DNA from: Cyclostephanos tholiformis
Lineage: Eukaryota; Bacillariophyta; Thalassiosirophyceae; Thalassiosirales; Thalassiosiraceae
NCBI GenBank assembly: GCA_036939975.1
Contig: JALLPB010001323.1
Span: 1 to 10,283, forward strand
DNA length: 10,283 nt
Direction: 5' to 3'
A program made the translations under genes and the position numbers. The notes beneath the pieces are model-generated. The model did not search any database. It saw only the letters and a list, made by a program, of their open reading frames with translations, and was not told the origin of the DNA. Each line of letters starts with the position of its first letter. Position 1 is the first letter of the stretch. This document shows positions 1-7,474 of this stretch, in pieces.

Positions 1-161
1 CTCCTCCCGTTGGTGTCCCCACTTGTCGCCGGCTTGATCTGTCTTGCCGGGGGCAGCAGTTGCGTCAGCGAGGGTAGCATTGTCAGTGTCATCAGCAAGG
101 GAATGTTGCCACAAGTGGAGCAAGGAAAGAACCCCCAGAACAAACGCAGCTGCCGCTGTTG
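1..161. other. Left-edge flank, no assignable gene
   Basis: This stretch is more GC-rich than what follows. The forward frame starting at base 1 is open until a TGA at 160-162. The reverse strand carries an open frame that reads as a hydrophilic peptide (LADDTDNATLADATAAPGK) running off the left edge. Neither is long enough or recognisable enough to call a gene. The frame that becomes the decayed transposon-like gene at 162 is open from 78, after a TAG at 75-77, so its true beginning may lie slightly upstream of the first ATG. Confidence 0.3.
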
Positions 162-1329
162 ATGCAGCTGCCACCACCTTCAACTGAGACACAAGGGACT
201 TCCGAGTCCGCCATTGCCGCTGCTAATGCTTTTGCAATTACCCTCAATTTTGGTGATGCGGAAGACAAGGAGGAGGAGGAGGAAGAGCAAGCGGAGGACC
301 GTGCAATGGAGGATGCGTTTCAGAGGGTGACAAGGAAATGTAAGTGTGAGATGAACAATCATGAATTGTATGTGTACTTTAAATCGCAATTGAGGGGCCT
401 GGGTGAATGCCCCAATTTAGGTTGCAACTGCCTGGCAATCCTTGTGGATGGGGATGCTCATAATTCTGTGAACAGGTACTTGCGTTGGTTTAACGCAAAA
501 ACAAAGTATGAACAAGACTCGATAGTCTTTGAGTGGTATAAGTACTTGTCATACTTGAAGAGATTGCTATACAAGACGATTCAGTTGGTGGTGAGTTGAA
601 TATTATCTTCAACAATTGCTCGGGTCAAAATAAAAACAACACCATCTTGAGGCTTGCAGGATGGCTGATGGGGATGAACTACTTCCAATTGGTGAACTTT
701 ATATTTCTTGTTGTTGGTCACATGAAAAATGCTGCCGACAGCATGTTTAACTTACTGAAAGGAGAATACCAAAAACAGAATCTGTTCACCGTTCAGGCCC
801 TGTTCGAGGCCCTAAACAGGGCACCCAATGTCACCGTTCATCTAACCAATCCTGATGAATTAGGGATTATGATAAGTTGTTTTCAAAATTGTACAGGTCA
901 CTTACGGGGAGGATCAAAAAGAATCACATCTTTTCTTGTCCGGATGACGGCAACGAGATGACTTTCCGGCAGAGCAATTAGCCGGAGCATAGAGAGTATG
1001 TAGCGAGGCTGTATAAGAAACATTGGGATGGTATAAATTACTCAGAGTTGGTTGGGTTTACGGAAAGGAACTTGGAGCGGGTTCCCCATGTTGGATTGAA
1101 CCCATATAAACAAGTAGAGATGTGCAAGAACTATTGCCAGTGCATTCCATTCAAGTTTCAATCAGATGAGCTGTATGCCAAGCCGAGCGACGATGTGAAG
1201 GGAAAAGTTAAGACAGAAAAGATTGATAGATCAGAGTTTTGGCAGAAAATGAAAGCAAAGAAATACGCGGATGACAAGGATCGGATCGAAAGCTTGGCGT
1301 TTGGCAACAACGAGGAGGGTAAGGCGTAG
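162..1329 (+). pseudogene. Decayed DUF7869-type transposon-like gene (three frames, premature stop)
   Basis: This is a broken remnant of a protein family I recognise as DUF7869-like, which usually belongs to mobile elements and has an RNase H-like fold. Segment 1 (162-599) has a low-complexity acidic region with a Glu run. A cysteine-rich stretch follows (CKCEMNNH, then CPNLGCNC), and then TKYEQDSIVFEWYKYLSYLKR. Segment 2, in another frame, is open from 542 to 961 and carries the hallmark GELNIIFNNCSGQNKNN followed by FLVVGHMKNAADSMFNLLKG. Segment 3, in the third frame, is open from about 859. It reads DYDKLFSKLYRSLTGRIKKNH, crosses an in-frame TAG at 979-981, and continues to a TAG at 1327-1329 with a basic tail. 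Frame changes therefore lie between 542 and 599 and near 856-870. The segment 1 motif and the NNCSGQNK block lie only about 15 codons apart, much closer than in the full-length relatives I recall, which suggests an internal deletion. No intact ORF remains, and no terminal repeats or target duplications were found. Confidence 0.6.
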
Positions 1330-1462
1330 GCGGGTGGTCTTTTTTAGCAGGCGAGGCTTTTTCCCACAAAATAGTTAAAATTATTAGCCAAAGGGTCCAA
1401 TAATAATAGTGTTATTGTGCGCCGCCAGCGGAGCCTGCGATCGGCCAAAAAAGTTACCTTTT

Positions 1463-1981
1463 ATGCTTACCAGCCCCTTTTATACCAGTGAGGTGAGTTC
1501 TGTGGAATGGGCATGGGACAACACAACGCCAGCCGGCAGAGAGCCAGAGCATGCATGCTATTGGGCTTCTGATCTGCACTTGAACTGTCAATGGGTATCG
1601 TACATAGCAGGCATTTTAATCTTTTTGGGTTATGCAGGTTTCAAGAGCAAGCCTTTTCCTGATGCACTCCTCAAGAAAAAGTACTCAAGCAAACAAGATC
1701 TCCAGAGCATATTTTTTATGGCACATGCATCTCGGTGCTCAGGTGACAAAGCAGAAGTTTGGATTGGTAGCCATGTTGTGCTTAGTTGGGATCACTCTAA
1801 AATTTGGGTGATCAGCTGGAATCCAGATGACGAACACAAAGCCTTTAGCAATCAAAAAGTGAAATTGATTCCACTTTGGTACAGCCAGGTTCCAGTAGAT
1901 TACATGGGAGACAAGGGCTGCACAGAATTCTTTTCAATAGGTGCAGAAAAATCCTTCCTTTCAGCAATGATTTCCTGGTAA
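1463..1981 (+). CDS. Hypothetical protein, 172 aa, unrecognised
   Basis: I do not recognise this protein. The start chosen is the first ATG; the frame is open from 1388, but only non-ATG codons lie upstream. The product is rich in Trp, Tyr and Cys. It contains one hydrophobic stretch (WVSYIAGILIFLGYAGF, about residues 45-61) that could be a membrane segment or a buried helix, followed by a basic KKKYSSKQ and then a soluble-looking C-terminal half (EVWIGSHVVLSW, KIWVISWNPDDE). It stops at TAA 1979-1981. A neighbouring frame continues open to a TAG at 2050-2052 with coding-like text (NDFLVKFNRDGDVDKDLN), so this may be a frameshifted or 3'-truncated copy, or an exon. It sits 134 bp after the decayed transposon-like gene on the same strand and could be a second ORF of that element or an unrelated remnant. 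The composition is AT-richer than the right-half genes. Confidence 0.35.
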   Translation: MLTSPFYTSEVSSVEWAWDNTTPAGREPEHACYWASDLHLNCQWVSYIAGILIFLGYAGFKSKPFPDALLKKKYSSKQDLQSIFFMAHASRCSGDKAEVWIGSHVVLSWDHSKIWVISWNPDDEHKAFSNQKVKLIPLWYSQVPVDYMGDKGCTEFFSIGAEKSFLSAMISW

Positions 1982-2215
1982 AGTTTAATAGGGATGGCGA
2001 TGTGGATAAGGATCTGAATTATCCATCATCGGTCACCTGGAGCTGTAACTAGGGGGTCCGGTGTATTAGATTGGCAAAAACAGTATGCCCCAAATGTCAT
2101 TTTTAGAGTTGTATCATGTTTATATATACTATATGACCTCACATGCTTGATTTGGTGGAAAAATTCCACCCATGGCCTTAGTTATATGGCTTACCGTTGC
2201 TTTGCGAAAATTTTA

Positions 2216-2248
2216 ACTAGTGACTGACTAGTGATTCACTAGTAATTC
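2216..2248. repeat. 11-bp tandem repeat, three copies, each starting with ACTAGT
   Basis: Three consecutive 11-mers are ACTAGTGACTG, ACTAGTGATTC and ACTAGTAATTC. The palindromic ACTAGT hexamers therefore start at 2216, 2227 and 2238, about one helical turn apart. This could be a small slippage-generated satellite or a phased cluster of binding sites; the sequence alone does not decide. Confidence 0.7.
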
Positions 2249-2380
2249 ACCCTTTACCCCATATGATCACACCGCAATAGTGCCAAATACCCTTACCAAG
2301 TGATGCACTTTGTCAAACTGCATGTCATATAACCATATTGAGCCAATTGGAGTGTTTTAATGAGCAATCAGAAATATATG

Positions 2381-2404
2381 AGTCAAATATTCAGTCAAAT
2401 ATTC
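2381..2404. repeat. Perfect 12-bp tandem duplication
   Basis: AGTCAAATATTC occurs twice head to tail, at 2381-2392 and 2393-2404, just before the larger tandem array. It is most likely a replication-slippage product. Confidence 0.8.
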
Positions 2405-2438
2405 CCTCCGGTGGGCAAATTTGTGCAAAATTCGGGTG

Positions 2439-3534
2439 TGTGCAGGCCCAAATTATGTTTTTGATGTCATGGTTGAGGCTGATAGAGGCTTCAGACTGCA
2501 TCCCACATCCATATAAGAAGTATATAAAGTGTTTTGTAATCTTATTATGATGTGAATGAACATATGGATGCACCCCTTACCCAGTAATACCTGTGCAGGT
2601 AGTGGTGAAATGTGCAAGCCCCAATGAGGTTGGGGTGTCATGGATGAGGCTGCAAGAGACTTCAGACTGCATCCCACATCCATGTTGGATGCATACATAG
2701 TGCTTGAGCACCTTGATATGCTGTGAATGGGCATATGGGTGCATCCTTACACTGCTATGCCTGTTCAGGTAGATGGTGGATTTTTGGATTATGGGGGTGT
2801 GGATGAGCCAAAGTGATGTTATAATGTCATGGTTGAGGCTTAAAAACCCCAAAGACTGCATCCCACATTGATATTGAATGTATACAATGAGTTTTAGCAC
2901 CTTGATATGCTGTGGATGTGCATATGGGTGTACCCTTATGTCATAATACACTTGTGCAGGTGGGGGTAAATTTTAGGAAAAATGGGTTATGTCTAAGCCT
3001 GAATGATGTTGTGGTGACATGGTTGAGGCTGCAAACCCCAATTGACAGCATCCCACATCTATTTCATATGTATGCAATGAGTTTTAGCACCTTGATTGGG
3101 TACACCCTTACACTGTTATTTGTGCAGATGGGGGGGGATTTTAGGAAAAATTTATGTAGGGCCACACCAGAGTGATGTAAGCGCTTGGGTGAGGCCCCAA
3201 ACCCTCTTTGACAGCATCCTACATCCATTTCATATGCATAAAAAGTGTTTTGGCATCTTGATATGATGTGGATGGAATTATGCTGGGTCCACCCTTACAC
3301 TGTTACACTTGTGCAGGTGCAGGTAGATTTTTGGAATAGTTATGTAGAGCTGGGCCAGAGCAATGTTGTAAGATCATGGTTCAGGCTCCAAACCCTCATA
3401 GACTGCATCCCACATCCATGGCATGTGTATACAATAAGTTTTAGCACCTTTATAAGCAATGGATGGGCATATGGGTGCACCCTTACACTGTTATGCTTGT
3501 GCACTTTTATGCTTGTGCAGGTGGCTTATGGCTG
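2439..3534. repeat. Degenerate tandem array, about six units of roughly 170 or 190 bp
   Basis: Two landmarks recur in fixed order. The first is GACTGCATCCCACATCC (variants GACAGCATCC...), at 2494, 2665, 2854, 3044, 3210 and 3401, giving spacings of 171, 189, 190, 166 and 191. The second is TGTGCAGG (one TGTTCAGG, one TGTGCAGA), at 2439, 2592, 2762, 2953, 3121, 3310 and 3514. Between them each unit carries a TCATGGTTGAGGCT-like block, a TTTTAGCACCTTGATATG-like block and a CATATGGGTGCACCCTTACAC-like block. The last unit has a 16-bp local duplication (TTATGCTTGTGCA repeated near 3490-3519). Units are diverged by substitutions and indels, so the array is old. Open frames occur on both strands, but unit lengths are not consistently multiples of three, so a tandem coding repeat is unlikely. 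It is best described as a minisatellite or satellite-like array of unknown role. Confidence 0.8.
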
Positions 3535-4169
3535 GTTGCTGTGTATTTTTTGCCCGGGGTCTCATCGTTGTAGTCATCATCGATTGCATATATGCCCCCC
3601 CCCTCTCAACGCCAAGCTCCTATTTGATTGTTGATTGTGTCCAAAAACTGCCTCCGCCTTGAATTCCCCCTTCCAACAATGCCTTTGTCACTATTGGCTC
3701 CATCATTGTAGGCTACATATGTCATCGTAGTCATCAACATAATTGCCACATCCCCCTCCATCCTCTTCAATTCTCCTTAACTCCCCCCAACACCCAACAT
3801 GCATGCTCCCTACACCAGTTTGATGGGGAATTGGTCCTGTTGGATGTATCCTTTGTTCTGGGGGGGGGGGGAGGACATTAACAGCTCTAGGCACAAAAAG
3901 TATGGAGGAATATGGCACTGGTCCCACCTTGAGTCTCGTGTGCACACTCTAGCTCTGTTAACACTAAGTGAAACAAATTACCGCTTTGTCAGTCCCTCTA
4001 TCTGGGTCTTCCAGTGGGACTGATGAAGCATCTCTTTGCTGGAACCATAATTGCATGCGGAAGAGTGTGCAAGGGTGATGATTTGGAGGATCAGTTGTTG
4101 ATGCTAAAATTGTAATAAATCGGTGATGTTGTCACCCAATGCCAGGGCTCAAAAAAGAGAATTTTCAGT
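3535..4169. other. Low-complexity intergenic stretch, pyrimidine-biased then mixed
   Basis: No gene is supported. From about 3590 to 3800 the forward strand is strongly rich in C and T, including a run of nine C at 3595-3603. A run of twelve G follows at 3860-3871. Short ORFs here (for example 3799-4023) have no recognisable content and one is interrupted in character by the G tract. It may be degraded repeat or transposon sequence. Confidence 0.45.
3860..3871. repeat. Poly-G tract, 12 bases
   Basis: A homopolymer run of twelve G. Such runs are unstable in replication and error-prone in sequencing, so the exact length is uncertain. Confidence 0.75.
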
Positions 4170-4658
4170 ATGGTGGTCAGACCAAAAATTGGAAGAAAGG
4201 CGGCGCTAGATAAATATTTTAATTCTGGTTCCCCTATTATAACCCACTCTTTCGCTCAAGACAAAAGTGGAAAAGGCCAACTAGAATTGTAATTGGAACT
4301 TCAAAAATACTATTCTAGAATATGAATTGTTTCCAGAGTTGGTCATAGAAAGAGGGAATTGGCATAAGTTTAATTCCAATGGCTACACAGCTGGTCTCTT
4401 GTGCCATTTGGTCAGTGGCATAAAATCCAAAAGGCATAATATGCCTGGATTTGTGAAACCTGTCCCCACCAAGGTGTTTACAGAAAAGGTATTGCATAAG
4501 ACTTATCCAACTATAAGACTTATCCAACTTCAAGAAGTTGCCCCCTATCGAGTACTTATGTTTTCCTGAAGAGCGAAGCTGAAGCTGAAGTACACTACCC
4601 CAAGTTTCTTTTCTTGATTGGCAAGAGCCTGAGCCCTCGCCAACTACTTCAACATTGA
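4170..4658 (+). pseudogene. Remnant of an unidentified gene broken by frameshifts and a 17-bp duplication
   Basis: Three adjoining open stretches in different frames together look like one decayed coding sequence of about 160 codons. Part 1 (ATG 4170 to TAA 4290-4292) begins MVVRPKIGRKAALDKYFN. Part 2 (open from 4285, stop TGA at 4567-4569) includes ELFPELVIERGNWHKFNSNG and LLCHLVSGIKSKRHNMPGF. Part 3 lies in the frame reached if one copy of the 17-bp tandem duplication at 4496-4529 is ignored, and runs on as YVFLKSEAEAEVHYPKFLFL to a TGA at 4656-4658. Since 17 is not a multiple of three, the duplication alone explains the second break. I do not recognise the family. Trp, His and Cys usage resembles a folded protein rather than random sequence. 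A transposon origin is possible given the surroundings but not shown. A chance run of open frames remains an alternative. Confidence 0.35.
4496..4529. repeat. Perfect 17-bp tandem duplication
   Basis: ATAAGACTTATCCAACT occurs at 4496-4512 and again at 4513-4529 with no mismatch. Lying inside a coding-like stretch, it shifts the reading frame. The perfect identity implies a recent event, by slippage or as a footprint of an inserted and lost element. Confidence 0.85.
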
Positions 4659-4818
4659 CTGGTTTGGAGACTGATTACCTTGCAGTGCCCTTTCCTTTGA
4701 GTAAAGTGATTTTTGTGTGCAATGGGACTTGTTTCACACAACTTGGCTTATGATAAATAAATAAAAAGATAGATTTTTGATGAAGGCGGAAGATGCACAA
4801 TACACTTAAAACTAGAGT

Positions 4819-5020
4819 CGGCAAATAATAACAACGCTCCTGCCATTTTTCGTTTGAATTCCTTTTGGTCAAAAATTGTCTATTCAAAAATTAAAGACTT
4901 GAAAACGAATTGTCGTGATCTGTAATATCAGAATTAATTCTTACCTAATTTTTTCAATGGACAGTTTTTGACCAAAAGGAAGTCAAACGAAAAATGGCAG
5001 GAGCGTTGTTGTTGTTGCCG
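4819..5020. repeat. Inverted repeat, 75-bp arms, 52-bp loop (MITE- or foldback-like)
   Basis: The left arm (4819-4893) and the reverse complement of the right arm (4946-5020) match at roughly 90 per cent by eye. They share the perfect cores ACAACGCTCCTGCCATTTTT and TTCCTTTTGGTCAAAAA, with a few substitutions and compensating single-base indels. The loop is 4894-4945 and contains the small palindrome GAATTAATTC. A transcript of either strand could fold into a long near-perfect hairpin. No clear target-site duplication was found at the outer ends, so a miniature inverted-repeat element is possible but unproven. An inverted segmental duplication of the gene's 5' flank is the alternative. The right arm ends 109 bp before the start codon of the dehydrogenase fusion gene, so it lies in or next to its promoter. 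Confidence 0.8.
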
Positions 5021-5129
5021 CGTGTTCAACGGTAGAGAGATGTTGTGATAATGATGTAACACCTACTCACGAGTGGATCTTAGGTAGGAATACATACAAA
5101 AAAACGATCCCCTAGTGGAAGGAATATGG

Positions 5130-7361
5130 ATGGGGAGAGTAGAGAAGCAATCGACGATGACGACGACTATGACGACGACTACGGGGGATGATGGGGCGGT
5201 TCCGGAGGCGACACGCGAAAACGACGATGAGATCAAAACGAGGGTGATAATAACCGGTGGGGGGGGTTTCCTCGGTCAATACCTAGCCAGGGAGATACTC
5301 AGCGAACGTGGGAGGAATGGACGGCTTAGGTGCGGATCTCACCCCAACGCGAGGGTCATCGAGGTGATATTGGCGGACATCGTCGAGCCTACGGAATCGT
5401 CATTCCCGGACCTCGAGTCGATCGCGAGGGATGGAGGTGTCGCGTTGCGCTTCGTGACGGGGGACGTATCGGACGTGGATTACTGCAGGTCGATATTATT
5501 ATCGGGAGGCGTTGACGGGGTCCGCGACGGCACGACGCCCCATCCCGCCGCCGTCGACGTCGACGTTGGCCTGTCCATCTTTCACTTGGGCGCGGTGATG
5601 AGCGGCGCCCCGCCCGACCTGGCGCTGAAGGTGAACCTTCATGGCACGATGAACATGCTCGAGGCCGCGCGCGCATGGCAAGAAAAAATGTCATCCACCT
5701 CCTCCCGCTCGCTTTCGTCATCGTCGTCGTCGATATCGCGACCGACGTTCATCTTCTCGTCGGCGGGCGCCACGATCGGCGCCGGACACGATGCAGATTG
5801 GGTGGATCATCACGATACAATATCCGACTCGACGCGTGCATCGCCCCACACGACCTACGGCACCACGAAGGCCTGCGCCGAGCTACTGCTCGCCGACTAC
5901 TCCCGACGGGGATATTGCGACGGACGTGGCGTTAGGTTGCCGACCGTGATCGTTCGAGCCGGACTGCCGAATGCCGCCACGACGTCTTGCTACTCGTCGG
6001 TGGTACGCGAGCCATTGTCGGGGAAAGACGTCGTACTGCCCATCGGTCCGAACGTTTTACATGCCGTCACGGGATGCAGGTCGGCGATATCGGGCATGCT
6101 CGCTGTACATGACGCGATGCCCGATGACGTCGATCGTATCCTCGGATACGACAGGACGGTCTTCCTCCCCGCTAGGCCGGTATCGCTCGGCATGCTCGCG
6201 GAGGCGACTATGCGGGTGGTCACGCGCGATTCGGCGGCGCGTGGTATGTTGGGCGAAATCACGTACGACGTCGACGAGGTCATAAGTGGAATCGTGGGAT
6301 CGTTCCCAACGAGGGTCGATTCCAGTAGGGCCATGGCCCTAGGCGCGCCGTTCGTGCCCACCGTCGACGACATCGTCCGGGAGTATTGCGAGGATTTCCC
6401 ACATGCATTGGCTGAGGGCGTCGTGCTCCGTGCGAAAGGGGGGGAGGACGATGAGGATTCCAGCATGCCGCCGACGCCCCCCCCCGCCGCCGCCGCCGCG
6501 ATAATGATGATAGAGCCGAACGTCGATCGAGTCGTGGCGCTCATCACCGGTGGAGGCAGCGGCATCGGACGCGCCACCGCGATCCGTCTTGCCGGGGGGG
6601 GATGGGGCGGATCGGACGGGAAAGGTAACAATAGCGATGGCAAAGCGCTAAGGGTCGGCCTCGTCCTCGTGGGGAGGAGGCCCGGACCGCTGGAGGAGAC
6701 GAAAATGCTTTGCGTGGATGGCTCATCGGACGATGTCGGGATCGACGTACTGACGATATCCGCGGACGTCACGAACGAGGACGACGTAAAACGTATCATG
6801 GACCTAGTCGTGGCGCATTTCGCGAGGGTCGACCTTCTCTTCAATAACGCCGGAGTCAACATCGCGCCAACCTCGGTCGAGGACGTGGAATCCGCAGACT
6901 TTATTAGGGTCATCGACACGAACGTTACCGCCTGCTGGAGGATGGCAAAGGGGGTCATGCGCATCATGTCGGCGCAGACACCGCGGGGAGGGCGTATCAT
7001 AAACAATGGCTCCATCAGCGCTTATACCCCGCGTCCGTTCTCGGCGCCATATACAGCGTCGAAACACGCCGTCCTCGGTCTCACGAAGTGCATTGCGCTC
7101 GATGGTAGGAGGTCGAACATTACCTGCGGACAGATTGATTTTGGCAACGTCAACAGCGCCATGACGAGGGCCGTCGGCGGCTCTGCCTACTCTATGAGTG
7201 CGGGGATGCCACAGGCCAACGGAACGATCGCGCCAGAGCCTTGCTTTTCGGTAGAAGATGCCGCTAATGCAGTCTTTGCCATGGCGGCGTTGCCTCTGGG
7301 TGCGAACGTTCTGAGCATGACCGTAATGGCTAGCCACATGCCCTTTGTTGGACGAGGATAA
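5130..7361 (+). CDS. D-erythronate dehydrogenase-like / classical SDR fusion protein
   Basis: This single-exon gene encodes 743 aa with two fused Rossmann dehydrogenases. The start is the first ATG of the open frame; the frame is open from 5088, but upstream codons offer no ATG. After a Thr/Met-rich leader of about 35 residues, domain 1 (about 37-430) resembles bacterial D-erythronate dehydrogenase (DenD), which oxidises D-erythronate with NAD to the 2-oxo acid. It shows the GGGGFLG nucleotide loop (43-49), FHLGAVMSG, serines 210-211, the YGTTK catalytic pair (Y243, K247), and the family blocks LLLADYSRRGYCDGRGVRLP and SSVVREPLSGKD. An acidic, Pro/Ala-rich linker follows (about 440-462). Domain 2 (about 467-743) is a classical SDR with TGGGSGIG (473-480), NNAG (572-575) and the S628-Y641-K645 triad. 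It ends in MTVMASHMPFVGRG, the typical carboxyl end of a bacterial SDR subfamily of unknown substrate. Both sites look active. Substrate specificity is inferred; a sugar-acid or polyol oxidation role is plausible. No targeting peptide is evident. It is convergent with the kinase gene. Confidence 0.88.
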   Translation: MGRVEKQSTMTTTMTTTTGDDGAVPEATRENDDEIKTRVIITGGGGFLGQYLAREILSERGRNGRLRCGSHPNARVIEVILADIVEPTESSFPDLESIARDGGVALRFVTGDVSDVDYCRSILLSGGVDGVRDGTTPHPAAVDVDVGLSIFHLGAVMSGAPPDLALKVNLHGTMNMLEAARAWQEKMSSTSSRSLSSSSSSISRPTFIFSSAGATIGAGHDADWVDHHDTISDSTRASPHTTYGTTKACAELLLADYSRRGYCDGRGVRLPTVIVRAGLPNAATTSCYSSVVREPLSGKDVVLPIGPNVLHAVTGCRSAISGMLAVHDAMPDDVDRILGYDRTVFLPARPVSLGMLAEATMRVVTRDSAARGMLGEITYDVDEVISGIVGSFPTRVDSSRAMALGAPFVPTVDDIVREYCEDFPHALAEGVVLRAKGGEDDEDSSMPPTPPPAAAAAIMMIEPNVDRVVALITGGGSGIGRATAIRLAGGGWGGSDGKGNNSDGKALRVGLVLVGRRPGPLEETKMLCVDGSSDDVGIDVLTISADVTNEDDVKRIMDLVVAHFARVDLLFNNAGVNIAPTSVEDVESADFIRVIDTNVTACWRMAKGVMRIMSAQTPRGGRIINNGSISAYTPRPFSAPYTASKHAVLGLTKCIALDGRRSNITCGQIDFGNVNSAMTRAVGGSAYSMSAGMPQANGTIAPEPCFSVEDAANAVFAMAALPLGANVLSMTVMASHMPFVGRG
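6477..6504. repeat. C-run plus GCC repeat encoding the interdomain linker
   Basis: Nine C are followed by repeated GCC triplets, encoding the Pro/Ala linker between the two dehydrogenase domains. With the nearby eight-G run at 6594-6601 (in a glycine-rich insert just after the second nucleotide-binding loop), these are the slippage-prone spots of the gene. The frame is intact across both. Confidence 0.7.
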
Positions 7362-7474
7362 GCTTTATTGTGCCAAGCTACATCTAAGTTCCAGGGATGA
7401 ATTAAGACAGTCTGTTAATAACTAAATATTAAGGTCTTCAATCTCACACCTGTAGATCCTTTCATCTAGGTATG
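7362..7474. other. Convergent 3' intergenic spacer
   Basis: These 113 AT-rich bases separate the stop codons of two genes that face each other, so both 3' untranslated regions and polyadenylation sites must lie here or overlap. No canonical AATAAA signal is seen on the forward strand. The only suggestive feature is an AT-rich core (TTAATAACTAAATATTAAG). Confidence 0.5.

Larger units (their letters stand above)
1982..2438. other. AT-rich non-coding stretch
   Basis: No gene is visible apart from the short out-of-frame continuation of the preceding ORF up to 2052. The stretch contains an alternating AT tract (TATATATACTATATG near 2120-2135), the 11-bp ACTAGT repeat and a 12-bp tandem duplication, both listed separately. 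It leads into the tandem array. Confidence 0.5.

Noticed and set aside
1330..1462. Weak inverted similarity (TTTTTTAGCAGGC versus the complement of GCCTGCGATCGGCCAAAAAA) as terminal repeats of an element
   Set aside because: Matching is short and gapped, and no partner was found at the other end of the transposon-like gene.
3370..3395. Possible tRNA-type B box (GGTTCAGGCTC) in a repeat unit
   Set aside because: Other units carry GGTTGAGGCT instead, no A box lies at a suitable distance, and no cloverleaf can be drawn.
2439..3534. CRISPR-like regular repeats
   Set aside because: Units are about 170-190 bp, diverged along their whole length, with no short identical repeat alternating with unique spacers.
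2391..3634. Several 60-129 codon ORFs on both strands across the tandem array
   Set aside because: They simply repeat the array units; open frames occur in several frames on both strands and unit lengths are not consistently multiples of three.
4675..4887. 70-codon minus-strand ORF overlapping the left arm of the inverted repeat
   Set aside because: No recognisable content, and part of it is just the hairpin arm read as protein.
5115..5129. GTG start five codons upstream for the dehydrogenase fusion
   Set aside because: In a nuclear gene the first in-frame ATG at 5130 is far more likely; the same reasoning was used to start the ORFs at 162 and 1463 at ATG.
5990..7015. 341-codon open frame on the minus strand opposite the dehydrogenase fusion
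   Set aside because: It is antisense to a gene with clear domains on the plus strand; long antisense frames are expected in GC-rich coding DNA, and its Ser/Thr/Pro-rich text shows no domain.
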